Assembly: GCF_004364125.1 (NCBI RefSeq)
Contig: NZ_SNZV01000001.1
Coordinates: 659,244-723,243 of the forward strand
Length of the DNA: 64,000 nt
Direction: 5' to 3'
DNA from: Sphingobacterium paludis
GTDB taxonomy: Bacteria > Bacteroidota > Bacteroidia > Sphingobacteriales > Sphingobacteriaceae
The position numbers and the translations under genes were made by a program. Positions 1-8,840 of the stretch are shown one piece after another. The notes beneath the pieces were generated by a model, which worked only from the letters and a program-made list of their open reading frames with translations, was not told where the DNA came from and ran no database searches. Position 1 is the stretch's first letter. Every line of letters begins with the position of its first letter.

Positions 1-1
1 T

Positions 2-220
2 TGCGGTTTTGGAGGAGCTTTTGCTGTGAAATTTGAAGGGATCTCCTCGGCGATGGCAGAGCAACGCGTTTTGAATGCCATACAGGCAAAGGCAGACTTT
101 ATCATCTGCACCGATAGCACATGTATCATGCAATTGCAAGCCTATATTGATAAGCAGCAATTACCCATAAAAACAAAGCACATCGCCGATGTATTAACAT
201 CTGGTTGGGCAAACATATAA
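2..220 (+). CDS. (Fe-S)-binding protein of the LutA/GlcF type, C-terminal fragment
   Basis: The gene is cut by the window edge; 72 C-terminal residues remain. The first residues read CGFGGAFAVKFEGIS, the second half of the CCG-domain motif CCGFGG, whose first Cys lies outside the window. CCG domains occur in LutA, GlcF and heterodisulfide-reductase-type proteins, where they bind an iron-sulfur cofactor and work with lactate or glycolate oxidation subunits. The short length after the motif matches the usual LutA C-terminus. LutA/YkgE is the best guess, but lutB and lutC would have to lie upstream, out of view. The next gene follows after 16 bp, so the two may share a transcript. Confidence 0.75.
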   Translation, partial: CGFGGAFAVKFEGISSAMAEQRVLNAIQAKADFIICTDSTCIMQLQAYIDKQQLPIKTKHIADVLTSGWANI

Positions 221-236
221 CACAAAAGCTAACATA

Positions 237-1121
237 ATGAACTCAAGAAGAACTTTTCTAAAAAATGCGGGGCTCGCGGCAGCAGGTCTTGCCTTGGCAC
301 CCTCGTTGGACGTTTTTGCAGCGAAGAAATCATGGTTTGACATATCGCTTGCCGAATGGTCATTGCACAAAACGTTATTTAAGGGCGACCTAAAAAATAT
401 CGACTTTCCAGAACTGGCAGCGAAAAAATTTGGTATCTATGGTGTTGAATATGTGAATCAATTCTTTAAGGATAAGGCGAAGGATATGACCTATTTAAAG
501 GATTTGAACAACCGCGCAAAAGATAACGGTGTAACCAATGTGTTGATCATGATTGACGGCGAAGGAAATCTCGGCGACGAAGATGCCAGCAAGCGTAAAA
601 CGGCCGTAGAGAACCACCATAAATGGATTGATGCCGCAGCATTTTTAGGATGTAAGGCTATCCGGGTAAATGCAGCGGGAAAAGGAACTCCTGAACAAGT
701 GAAAAGCAATGTGGTTGAAAGTTTATCAGCCTTGGCCGATTATGGTAAAAAAGGGAAAATCAATGTGATTGTGGAAAACCATGGCGGCATATCGTCGCAC
801 GGCGATTGGCTAGCAGATGTGCTAAAGACCGTAAATAAAAAGAACTGCGGCAGTCTTCCTGATTTTGGCAACTTCTATGAATACGACCGCTACCAAGGGG
901 TGCAAGATCTCATGCCTTTTGCCAAAGGGGTAAGCGCCAAGAGCCACGATTTCGATGCCAACGGTGATGAGACGCAAATCGATTATGAAAAAATGATGAA
1001 AATCGTGAAGAATGCCGGGTTTAAAGGCTTTGTTGGGATAGAATACGAAGGCTCTAAGCTTCCGGAAATGGAAGGTATCGCAGCAACAAAGAAATTATTG
1101 GAACGCTTTAAAACACTTTAA
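237..1121 (+). CDS. Tat-exported sugar phosphate isomerase/epimerase (xylose-isomerase-like TIM barrel)
   Basis: The 294-aa protein starts with a twin-arginine signal (SRRTFLK, residues 3-9) followed by a hydrophobic Ala/Leu stretch ending near AFA at about residue 29, so export to the periplasm through Tat is predicted. The rest resembles the xylose-isomerase-like TIM-barrel superfamily (AP_endonuc_2 fold), with acidic and His residues typical of its metal site (VENHGG near 181, GIEYEG near 272). Members isomerise or epimerise sugars or act on inositols and keto-sugars; the substrate cannot be told from sequence. It sits 16 bp after a LutA-like gene and 46 bp before a peptide transporter gene. 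Confidence 0.8.
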   Translation: MNSRRTFLKNAGLAAAGLALAPSLDVFAAKKSWFDISLAEWSLHKTLFKGDLKNIDFPELAAKKFGIYGVEYVNQFFKDKAKDMTYLKDLNNRAKDNGVTNVLIMIDGEGNLGDEDASKRKTAVENHHKWIDAAAFLGCKAIRVNAAGKGTPEQVKSNVVESLSALADYGKKGKINVIVENHGGISSHGDWLADVLKTVNKKNCGSLPDFGNFYEYDRYQGVQDLMPFAKGVSAKSHDFDANGDETQIDYEKMMKIVKNAGFKGFVGIEYEGSKLPEMEGIAATKKLLERFKTL

Positions 1122-1167
1122 CCAACTAGACAATCCACCTAACCATTAAAAGACGAATTACACACTT

Positions 1168-2739
1168 ATGAGTCAACAACAAGACGAACTATTAGTTAGC
1201 CATTTAGCCAAGAAGGGATTGGATGATAAGATGGTATTGGGGCATCCGGCCAGCCTATTTGTTCTGTTTTTTACAGAGATGTGGGAACGTTTTAGCTACT
1301 ACGGCATGCGTGCCTTGTTAGTCACCTTTTTAATAACGGAGATTGCTGACAAGGGCTGGGGCTGGACCAATGCAGAGGCCATGGAACTGTATGGTTGGTA
1401 CACCGGCCTAGTTTACGCGACACCGCTGATTGGGGGTATGATCGCAGATAGGCTAACAGGCTATAAAAAAGCTATTATCCTAGGTGCCCTTATCATGACA
1501 TTAGGCCACGCCTCCATGGCGTTAGAAGGGGAGGCTAAGGTCTTTTTTTACATTGGTTTAGGGTTGATGATCTTAGGCAATGGTTTATTTAAACCGAATA
1601 TTTCCTCTATGGTAGGGCAGCTCTATCCAGACAATAGTGCAAAGAAGGACTCCGGTTATACCATCTTTTATATGGGGATCAACGCAGGGGCTTTTTTAGG
1701 ATCGTTGCTTTGTGGTTACATCGGCGAGAAGATCGGCTGGCACTACGGTTTTGGTTTAGCTGGCGTTTTTATGTTCTTCGGGATGTTGCAATTCTATTTC
1801 GGTCAACGCATATTTGGGGTCATCGGAGATTCGCCCAAAAAGGCGATTCAATTACCGAGCGATGCTGATGCCGTGCCGATTCCAGGTAAAGTGGTGCGCG
1901 ATAGGCTGATCGTCGTTGCCGTGCTTGTGATTGCGAGCGTATTCTTTTTTCTCGCTTTTGAGCAGGCAGGTGGCTCGATGACAATTTTCGCCAAAAACTA
2001 TACGCAACGTGTTTTGGAAGGAACAGCCGGCACAACGTTTAAATGGGTCGATGCGGCGCTAACGATATTACCTATCCTCGTGGTTACGTATGTGTTGACT
2101 CGCTTGGCGGGAAAGATCATTAAGCAATATCCGCTGACGATTATCTTCACGCTGATCTCCTTTTTCTCGATCATGCTTTTGGGCTTGTGGAAGGTGCACC
2201 GCGAGTTCACATCTGACGTCACTGAAGTGACGGTCGCTTGGTTCCAAATTCTGAACGCTTTTTTTATCGTCACGTTGGCTTCCTCGTTCAGTAAATTTTG
2301 GGAACGGGTTTGGAACCCTTCGGGACCTGTGAAGTTTGCTTTGGGGCTTATACTTGTCGGGGTCGGTTTCTTGGCGCTATCCTACGGAAGTATGCAGATT
2401 CCTCCTGGCGCTGCCACGGCTTCGGTCAGCATGATATGGCTTGTCCTTGCTTACTTTTTTCATACAACGGGCGAACTCTGCGTTTCGCCGGTGGGTTTGT
2501 CGTACATGAGTAAGCTGTCGCCACAGAAATTTATCGGTTTAATTTTTGGTTTTTGGTTTTTGGCATCGGCTATAGCAAACAAACTGGCTGGCTTGAGCGG
2601 CGGCTTGATCGATAAGATTACGGCTATGTATTCCATGTCGACTTTCTTCTTGATTATCGCAGGCTTACCTATTGGTGCCGCCTTGCTTTTACTTGTTTTT
2701 AGTCCGCTATTGCGCAAGATGATGCATGGCATTAATTAA
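1168..2739 (+). CDS. POT-family proton-dependent peptide transporter, copy 1
   Basis: A 523-aa polytopic membrane protein of the POT/PTR2 branch of the major facilitator superfamily. The signature ExxERFxYYG is present in the first helix (E37, E40, R41, F42, Y44-Y45-G46), followed by the second family motif around FKPNISSMVG and FYMGINAGAFLG. POT carriers import di- and tripeptides with protons through the inner membrane. It is the first of three related genes in a row; its C-terminus (KMMHGIN) resembles that of the other two (RLMHGIK, RLMHGVN). A strong terminator directly follows, so each copy can be transcribed separately. Substrate differences between the copies cannot be read from sequence. 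Confidence 0.93.
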   Translation: MSQQQDELLVSHLAKKGLDDKMVLGHPASLFVLFFTEMWERFSYYGMRALLVTFLITEIADKGWGWTNAEAMELYGWYTGLVYATPLIGGMIADRLTGYKKAIILGALIMTLGHASMALEGEAKVFFYIGLGLMILGNGLFKPNISSMVGQLYPDNSAKKDSGYTIFYMGINAGAFLGSLLCGYIGEKIGWHYGFGLAGVFMFFGMLQFYFGQRIFGVIGDSPKKAIQLPSDADAVPIPGKVVRDRLIVVAVLVIASVFFFLAFEQAGGSMTIFAKNYTQRVLEGTAGTTFKWVDAALTILPILVVTYVLTRLAGKIIKQYPLTIIFTLISFFSIMLLGLWKVHREFTSDVTEVTVAWFQILNAFFIVTLASSFSKFWERVWNPSGPVKFALGLILVGVGFLALSYGSMQIPPGAATASVSMIWLVLAYFFHTTGELCVSPVGLSYMSKLSPQKFIGLIFGFWFLASAIANKLAGLSGGLIDKITAMYSMSTFFLIIAGLPIGAALLLLVFSPLLRKMMHGIN

Positions 2740-2760
2740 TCCAACACAAGATCTTCTGTA

Positions 2761-2793
2761 AAAATGCGCGTAAAGATGTTACGCGCATTTTTT
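2761..2793 (+). terminator. Rho-independent terminator after POT copy 1
   Basis: A perfect 13-bp stem AAAATGCGCGTAA / TTACGCGCATTTT with a five-base loop is followed by T-rich sequence. It lies 21 bp after the stop codon of the first POT gene. Confidence 0.85.
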
Positions 2794-2846
2794 GTTTGTT
2801 CAAACCGATATTTTAATTGATTTGCTTATTTTTGGCCATCAAATAA

Positions 2847-4622
2847 ATGCGTATGACAGAGAATTCTTCGGTTTCACTTGATAACCACGCAAGTGGAGAA
2901 CGAGTATTGGGCCATCCGGCCGGTCTTTTCGTTCTTTTTTTTACCGAAATGTGGGAGCGCTTTTCGTTTTACGGAATGCGTGTGTTGTTGATCCAATTTT
3001 TAACCGCCTCCGTGTTGGGCGCAAACCCCGGCTGGGGATGGACAGCCGAACAGGCTGGTGCGCTCTACGGAACCTACGCGATGCTGCTGTACATTACTCC
3101 CATTTTCGGGGGGGTCATTGCCGATAAATATATTGGATCGCGCGCCGCTGTGATCATCGGTGCTGCTATCATGACATTAGGGCATGCAGCCATGGCGTTT
3201 GATTCGCCGATCTTATTTTTCGTCGGTTTGGCCTGTTTAGTTATTGGTACCGGCTTCTTTAAACCCAATATGCCCGCGATTCTTGGCGAGATGTATAAGC
3301 TTCTACCGGAGAAAAAGGATGGCGCCTATACTATCTTTTACATGGGTGTGAATGCTGGTGCATTTTTCGGTATGATGCTTTGCGGCTACTTAGCGGAAAC
3401 GGTAGGCTGGCACTGGGGTTTTGGTTTGGCAGGCATATTTATGTTGCTCGGCACCTTTCAGTTTTGGCTGGCAGGCCCACTGTTGGGAAGGTTGGGCATG
3501 CTCGATAAAACGAAGAACGCCGATCAAAGCGCTGCTACGGCAAATTTGGAAGCAGGGGAAACAACGCACAATAAATTTACCGGTCTGGATATCATCTTGA
3601 TGATCGTGGTGGGTGTCATTGGCTTACTGTACGCCTTCAATGATCCGCTTTCCAAAAACAATGTGCTTGATGTTTTTGCTTTTCTCGACACCGCGAACTT
3701 ACGTGGCCAGAACATCATGGTCATCGGCGCGCTGCTTTTGTTTTTGGTTCTTATCGTGATGCGTATACAACGCTACGCGAAAGTCGTCCGTGATCGGATG
3801 TATGGTGTGATCCTGTTGGGATTCTTTCTCATTTTCTTCTTTATGAGCTTCGAGCAGGGAGCGACCTCGCTGGTTCTTGTTGCGCGTGACTATGTCGATC
3901 GGGAATTGACGGGAAACAGTTTGCTTGCCTTTAACGTGATGAATACCTTGCTTACCATCGTGCCGTTGATTATCATTTCCTGGGTATTGATCAAGTTGGC
4001 CATAGTCACCTGGAAAAAAATAGCTTGGTCAAATATCATCTTGTTTCTCTGCTTTATTTTAATTTGGGCAGCAGGGATATGGATGTTGTACAGTGAATTT
4101 TCCGCTGAAAAATCAGCGATTAAAGTATCTTGGTTCTCCATTTTAAATTCATTTTTCATTATCGCCTTGGCTTCTTCTGTATCCAAAATCTGGGAGTCGA
4201 AGTTTAATCCTACAGCTGCGATGAAATATGGTTACGGTCTTATATTAGTCGCGATAGGCTTTTTAATACTTGGTTTTGGTTCGCTCGGCGCAAGCAGTGG
4301 GGCGAAGATCTCCATGATATTTTTAGTCTTGACCTATCTTTTTCATACATTGGGTGAGCTCTTTATTTCGCCTGTTGGATTGTCCTATGTGTCTAAACTG
4401 GTGCCTGCGCGGATGTTGGCGTTTATGTTCGGCATGTGGTATCTGGCCATTGCGATAGCACAGAAATTAGCAGCCATCTTAGGTGGGCAAGTGGAAACTA
4501 TACAAGAAAACTATTCGCTCAGTCATTTCTTTTTCCTGTTCACCATTATTCCGGCAGCAGGAGGAATACTTGTAATGGTCCTGAATCCGCTTATTAAACG
4601 TTTAATGCACGGGATTAAATAA
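2847..4622 (+). CDS. POT-family proton-dependent peptide transporter, copy 2
   Basis: A 591-aa POT/PTR2 transporter with the signature ExxERFxFYG (E34, E37, R38, F39, F41-Y42-G43), the FKPNMPAILG segment and FYMGVNAGAFFG. It is closest in layout to copy 1, sharing the LGHPAxLFVLFFTEMWERFS entry, but is about 70 residues longer because of a bigger central loop (around residues 225-300) carrying an extra hydrophobic stretch. Two start codons are possible, 2847 and 2853. Together with copy 1 it looks like an old tandem duplication. Expected to import short peptides with protons at the inner membrane. A terminator hairpin separates it from copy 3. Confidence 0.92.
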   Translation: MRMTENSSVSLDNHASGERVLGHPAGLFVLFFTEMWERFSFYGMRVLLIQFLTASVLGANPGWGWTAEQAGALYGTYAMLLYITPIFGGVIADKYIGSRAAVIIGAAIMTLGHAAMAFDSPILFFVGLACLVIGTGFFKPNMPAILGEMYKLLPEKKDGAYTIFYMGVNAGAFFGMMLCGYLAETVGWHWGFGLAGIFMLLGTFQFWLAGPLLGRLGMLDKTKNADQSAATANLEAGETTHNKFTGLDIILMIVVGVIGLLYAFNDPLSKNNVLDVFAFLDTANLRGQNIMVIGALLLFLVLIVMRIQRYAKVVRDRMYGVILLGFFLIFFFMSFEQGATSLVLVARDYVDRELTGNSLLAFNVMNTLLTIVPLIIISWVLIKLAIVTWKKIAWSNIILFLCFILIWAAGIWMLYSEFSAEKSAIKVSWFSILNSFFIIALASSVSKIWESKFNPTAAMKYGYGLILVAIGFLILGFGSLGASSGAKISMIFLVLTYLFHTLGELFISPVGLSYVSKLVPARMLAFMFGMWYLAIAIAQKLAAILGGQVETIQENYSLSHFFFLFTIIPAAGGILVMVLNPLIKRLMHGIK

Positions 4623-4632
4623 CTACAGCAAG

Positions 4633-4666
4633 CGGCCAACTTTTACGCAAAAAAGTTGGCCGTTTC
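4633..4666 (+). terminator. Rho-independent terminator after POT copy 2
   Basis: An inverted repeat CGGCCAACTTTT / AAAAGTTGGCCG with a short loop is followed by TTTCT. It lies between the stop of copy 2 and the start of copy 3, only 22 bp upstream of the latter, so the hairpin sits inside or next to the leader of copy 3. Confidence 0.75.
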
Positions 4667-4687
4667 TATCCTAAATCTTTACCGATC

Positions 4688-6172
4688 ATGTCAAAACAGG
4701 TTACCTTGGATGATATCCAAAACTTCGAAGGGAAATATCCGAAACAACTTTGGTACCTTTTCCTTGTCGAGATGTGGGAGCGTTTTTGCTTCTATGGCAT
4801 GCGGGGCGTATTGGCCATATTTATGGTTGACCAGCTCTTGCTTTCCGAAAAAGATGCCAACTTAAAATATGGTGCTATACAGGCATTTGTCTATGCCTTT
4901 ACGTTTGTGGGCGGCATTTTTGCCGATAAAATATTGGGGTTCAAGCGATCGCTAACCTTCGGCGCAATCTTGATGATTTTAGGGAATGGCCTTATTGCGA
5001 TAAATCCACACGATTTCTTTTACTTCGGTATTGCCTTGACCATTATTGGTACGGGTTTTTTTAAACCTAACATATCGTCTATGGTGGGCGATCTATACAA
5101 GGAAGGTGATTCACGCCGCGATGCAGGCTTTGGTATCTTTTATTCCGGGATAAACGTCGGTGCACTGTTGGGCGGTGCGCTTTGCGTATGGTTAGGAAAA
5201 GAGCACTCATGGAATTTAGCATTTTTGGCAGCTGCCATTGTGATGCTTATTGGCATCATCATCTTTCTAGCAACAAAGAAACAGTTAGGACCCATTGGCA
5301 ATAGCCCGATCGCTCATCTTCCTAGATCCAAAAAGACGGCCTGGGAGGTATTGGTTTACGTCGGTGCGCTAGTCTGCATCCCGCTTATTTTCATCATGGT
5401 AAATAACACGCGGTATACCGACCTTTTTATGTATACGATTGGTCCGTTGGCTTTAGGTTATTTTCTATATCAGATATTCCGAGAAACGGATGCAAAAGTA
5501 CGGCAGAAGCTTATTGCCGCCTTGGTATTGATCTTGTTCTCTATCTTGTTTTTTGCCATTTTCGAACAGGCCGGAGGGTCATTAGCGCTATTCGCCAAGG
5601 ATAATCTGCATACGAACCTGCTGTTCTTCGATATTGACCCTAATGTGGTCAATAACGGGGCAAACTCGTTGTTCGTTATTGTTTTTAGTCCTATTCTTGG
5701 CCTGCTGTGGTTGGCATTGGCCAAGAAGAAACTGGAACCGAATACCGTGATTAAATTTGGACTTGGATTTCTGCTGTTAGGAATTGGCTATTACGTATTC
5801 TTCGGAACACGCTTTTTCGCTGATGAATCCGGAAAAACTTCTTTAGGGGTGTTCACCCTTGCTTATCTTGCCGTCACGCTGGGTGAACTGTGCCTGTCAC
5901 CGATCGGCCTGTCGATGATTACTAAATTATCGCCAAGGCATTTGGGCGGCATGATGATGGGGCTTTGGTTTCTGGCCAGTGCGTATGGACAATATGTGGC
6001 CGGTTTGCTTGGCGCAGGCATGTCATCTCCGGATGAAGGTGCCTCGCTTATGGATAAGTTGCTTGGTTACACCGCGGGCTACCAGCAGTTGGCTTGGTAC
6101 TCGTTTATAGCCGGTGTTATTTTGATTGTGCTTTCGCCTTTTGTGAAAAGGCTGATGCATGGTGTAAACTAG
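4688..6172 (+). CDS. POT-family proton-dependent peptide transporter, copy 3
   Basis: A 494-aa POT transporter with ExxERFxFYG (E28, E31, R32, F33, F35-Y36-G37), FKPNISSMVGDLY and FYSGINVGALLGG. It diverges more from copies 1 and 2 than they do from each other: the N-terminus (KQVTLDDIQNFEGKYPKQ) and central loop differ, and the usual MG of the FYMG motif is SG. This suggests that it is not a recent duplicate and may have another substrate range. The C-terminus again ends in RLMHGVN. The role is proton-coupled uptake of di- and tripeptides across the inner membrane. Confidence 0.92.
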   Translation: MSKQVTLDDIQNFEGKYPKQLWYLFLVEMWERFCFYGMRGVLAIFMVDQLLLSEKDANLKYGAIQAFVYAFTFVGGIFADKILGFKRSLTFGAILMILGNGLIAINPHDFFYFGIALTIIGTGFFKPNISSMVGDLYKEGDSRRDAGFGIFYSGINVGALLGGALCVWLGKEHSWNLAFLAAAIVMLIGIIIFLATKKQLGPIGNSPIAHLPRSKKTAWEVLVYVGALVCIPLIFIMVNNTRYTDLFMYTIGPLALGYFLYQIFRETDAKVRQKLIAALVLILFSILFFAIFEQAGGSLALFAKDNLHTNLLFFDIDPNVVNNGANSLFVIVFSPILGLLWLALAKKKLEPNTVIKFGLGFLLLGIGYYVFFGTRFFADESGKTSLGVFTLAYLAVTLGELCLSPIGLSMITKLSPRHLGGMMMGLWFLASAYGQYVAGLLGAGMSSPDEGASLMDKLLGYTAGYQQLAWYSFIAGVILIVLSPFVKRLMHGVN

Positions 6173-6411
6173 AGGCATCTCCGTACCCGGGTAGCAGGGT
6201 TGCTAGAGAAAAACGGGCAGCTGTCCTCCGGGGCAAGAAGCATGCGCGGGGCAAAGCAAATTTTGCGCATGGAAGGCAGATCTCTTTCATGGAATAGGGC
6301 TTCCGTAGTTGCTGGGCTGCCATCCTTGCTGTATTTTCACCATAGCGGCAGCAGGGATAGACATCCGCTGGTTTTTTTGTATATTTAGTGAATTTAAAAT
6401 TTTGATAACGC

Positions 6412-7137
6412 GTGTCTGACAGTTTAGTCATTATCCCAACCTATAACGAGAAGGAAAACATCGAGAAGATCATTCGGAAGGTATTTTCCTTGGCGGTGCC
6501 TTTTGATATCCTGATTGTTGACGACGGCTCGCCGGATGGTACGGGAAATATCGTTAATGCTTTGCAGAAGGATTTTGCTGGCCGCTTGTATTTGGAAGAG
6601 CGCAGTGGAAAACTGGGCTTAGGTACAGCCTATATTCACGGTTTCAAGTGGGCGTTGGGCCGGCATTACGATTATATTTTCGAAATGGATGCTGATTTTA
6701 GCCACAACCCTGAAGACCTCATTCGTTTGCGAGAGGCCTGTTTGCTGGGAGCAGATATGGCTGTAGGCTCACGTTATATAAAGGGTGTCAACGTCGTCAA
6801 TTGGCCGATGAGCCGCGTGTTAATGTCGTATTTTGCCTCCGTTTACGTGCGCTTTATCACGGGTATAGGGGTTCAGGATGCGACGGCTGGTTTTGTGTGT
6901 TTTTCCAGGAAAGTGCTAGAGAAAATTCCATTAGATCAAATCAAATTTGTAGGCTATGCATTTCAGATCGAAATGAAATTTAAGGCTATATTGTATAAAT
7001 TCAACGTAGTCGAAGTACCGATCATCTTCACGGATAGGACGGAGGGTGTTTCGAAGATGAGTACCCGCATATTTAGGGAAGCCTTTTTTGGGGTCATCCA
7101 ACTGAAGACAGAGAGTTGGTTTAAAAAATACAATTAA
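6412..7137 (+). CDS. polyprenol monophosphomannose synthase (glycosyltransferase family 2)
   Basis: A 241-aa family 2 glycosyltransferase resembling dolichol-phosphate mannose synthase (DPM1 type). Visible motifs are IPTYNEKENI near residue 9, DDGSPDGT near 36, the metal-binding DAD in EMDADFSHNPEDL near 88, and VGSRYIKG. The family transfers mannose from GDP-mannose to a polyprenyl phosphate on the cytoplasmic face of the inner membrane, supplying a donor for later extracytoplasmic glycosylation. No C-terminal membrane segments are present, so this is the soluble, peripheral form. The start is GTG at 6412; no ATG in frame lies nearby. It stands 25 bp upstream of ruvB in the same direction. 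Confidence 0.85.
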   Translation: MSDSLVIIPTYNEKENIEKIIRKVFSLAVPFDILIVDDGSPDGTGNIVNALQKDFAGRLYLEERSGKLGLGTAYIHGFKWALGRHYDYIFEMDADFSHNPEDLIRLREACLLGADMAVGSRYIKGVNVVNWPMSRVLMSYFASVYVRFITGIGVQDATAGFVCFSRKVLEKIPLDQIKFVGYAFQIEMKFKAILYKFNVVEVPIIFTDRTEGVSKMSTRIFREAFFGVIQLKTESWFKKYN

Positions 7138-7162
7138 GTATCTTTATTGCTGTTAACGAAGT

Positions 7163-8188
7163 ATGATGAATGAACATCTTGATCCGAACGCCGAACGATT
7201 AACGCCCGCTGATAAGGATATAGAACGTGCCTTACGGCCGCAGGCATTCGAGGATTTTACTGGTCAGGCTAAAATCCTGGAAAACCTCTCTATTTTCGTT
7301 CGGGCGGCGAAGCTTCGTGGCGAGGCTTTGGATCATGTACTGTTACATGGCCCTCCCGGGCTCGGTAAAACTACGCTGTCGAATATTATTGCGAATGAGA
7401 TGGGCGTGAATATAAAAATCACGTCGGGTCCTGTCTTGGATAAACCGGGCGATTTGGCCGGCCTATTGACAAACCTGGAAGAAGGTGACGTACTTTTTAT
7501 CGACGAGATTCATCGGTTGAGCCCGCTGGTAGAAGAATATTTGTATTCGGCCATGGAGGACTTTAAAATCGACATTATGCTCGAAACAGGTCCAAATGCC
7601 CGATCCGTTCAAATATCCCTTAATCCATTTACATTAATAGGAGCCACAACCCGGTCTGGCTTACTAACAGCGCCACTTCGCGCGCGCTTTGGTATTAATG
7701 CTCGACTACAATATTACGATGCTAAACTCTTAACCACTATTGTATTAAGATCCGCAAGTATCTTAAATACCCCAATCAGCGATGAAGGAGCATACGAAAT
7801 CGCACGAAGGAGCCGTGGCACACCTCGTATCGCCAACGCACTTCTTCGTCGGACGCGAGACTTTGCCCAAATTAAAGGTAATGGCGCTATTGACAAGGCC
7901 ATTGCACAATATGCGCTAACGGCGTTAAATGTCGATGAAAATGGTCTAGATGAGATGGATAACCGCATTTTATTAACTATCATCGATAAATTTAAGGGCG
8001 GACCCGTAGGGCTGAAGACCATTGCTACGGCCGTGGGAGAAGATGAAGGTACTATCGAAGAGGTTTATGAACCGTTCTTAATTCAAGAAGGGTACCTCAT
8101 GCGTACATCTCGAGGAAGGGAATGCACGGAAACAGCATATCGTCATCTGGGTAAAATAAACCTAAACAAAGGAAATACCTTGTTTTAG
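7163..8188 (+). CDS. ruvB: Holliday junction branch migration helicase RuvB
   Basis: At 341 aa the protein has the standard RuvB length. Walker A is GPPGLGKT (residues 63-70), Walker B FIDEIH (D114, E115), sensor 1 [18 protein letters not shown], and the C-terminal winged-helix region includes [21 protein letters not shown]. RuvB hexamers drive branch migration at Holliday junctions bound by RuvA, before RuvC cleavage. ruvA and ruvC are not in the window, so the ruv genes are dispersed. The start MMNEHLDP has two ATGs in tandem; either may be used. It follows the mannosyltransferase gene by 25 bp and is convergent with a small minus-strand gene. Confidence 0.97.
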   Translation: MMNEHLDPNAERLTPADKDIERALRPQAFEDFTGQAKILENLSIFVRAAKLRGEALDHVLLHGPPGLGKTTLSNIIANEMGVNIKITSGPVLDKPGDLAGLLTNLEEGDVLFIDEIHRLSPLVEEYLYSAMEDFKIDIMLETGPNARSVQISLNPFTLIGATTRSGLLTAPLRARFGINARLQYYDAKLLTTIVLRSASILNTPISDEGAYEIARRSRGTPRIANALLRRTRDFAQIKGNGAIDKAIAQYALTALNVDENGLDEMDNRILLTIIDKFKGGPVGLKTIATAVGEDEGTIEEVYEPFLIQEGYLMRTSRGRECTETAYRHLGKINLNKGNTLF

Positions 8189-8282
8189 TAAACCGCACTG
8201 CAGTAATTGGTTATTTCTTTAGATAATCCGCTCTTACTCGATAAACTGGAGCTTGTCTTGATAAGACGATAGCCGTGGTTTT

Positions 8283-8840
8283 TCACGATTCCTGTAAACG
8301 TTTGAGAATACGCTTTGCTCGGCTGGTTAGTGCAGGGCTGGGTGTCTTCAGCAGGTGCTGGATTTGTGCGGTAAGTTCTTCCCGTATCCATTCTTGTTCT
8401 ACGCTCAAATAATAGAGGATATCCAAGCAGTTAACTACCACCGCTACCGGACAACTCGGTGTGATGATCCAGTCGAAACATTGTTCGATCCAAATCTCAT
8501 CATACCTGTCGTTTTTTTCAACCCATTGCCGGGGCGGTTTGGTAACGATCATACCAATCTTCGAAAAGCTTCGAATACAGCTCCAATTTTTTAAGGAAGA
8601 TAAGTGACGCATGAAATCTGGGTAGATCGGGCGGATGATCTGTGGTGCTTTAATCGCGGTATGTTCCAACAACCAAGAAGCGCGGAAGGCGACTTGCGCA
8701 TCGTTATGGTAAGCGTATCGCAGCAGCGAAGCTGGCGTGAGCCCGTGCGCGCTGATAAATTCTAATCCAAAGACCTTAGCATCAAATGCACGAATGTCAT
8801 GCCTTAGAAACTGCAAGACTGTTTCTTCCTCACTCGCCAT
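8283..8840 (-). CDS. conserved helical protein, HEAT-like
   Basis: A 185-aa protein without signal peptide or membrane segment. The sequence is built of amphipathic helices with recurring pairs such as DAQVAFRASWLLEH and CPVAVVVNCLDILYYLS, which read like ARM/HEAT-type repeats; no catalytic motif is seen. Its start codon overlaps the end of the RecD-like helicase gene by 11 bp, so translation of the two is probably coupled and the products may work together. I do not recognise a characterised family, and the function is unknown. Confidence 0.65.
   Translation of the reverse strand: MASEEETVLQFLRHDIRAFDAKVFGLEFISAHGLTPASLLRYAYHNDAQVAFRASWLLEHTAIKAPQIIRPIYPDFMRHLSSLKNWSCIRSFSKIGMIVTKPPRQWVEKNDRYDEIWIEQCFDWIITPSCPVAVVVNCLDILYYLSVEQEWIREELTAQIQHLLKTPSPALTSRAKRILKRLQES

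Noticed and set aside
6173..6411. Short frames in the gap between POT copy 3 and the mannosyltransferase gene
   Set aside because: They overlap each other on both strands and show no signal, motif or start support. I see nothing in this gap.
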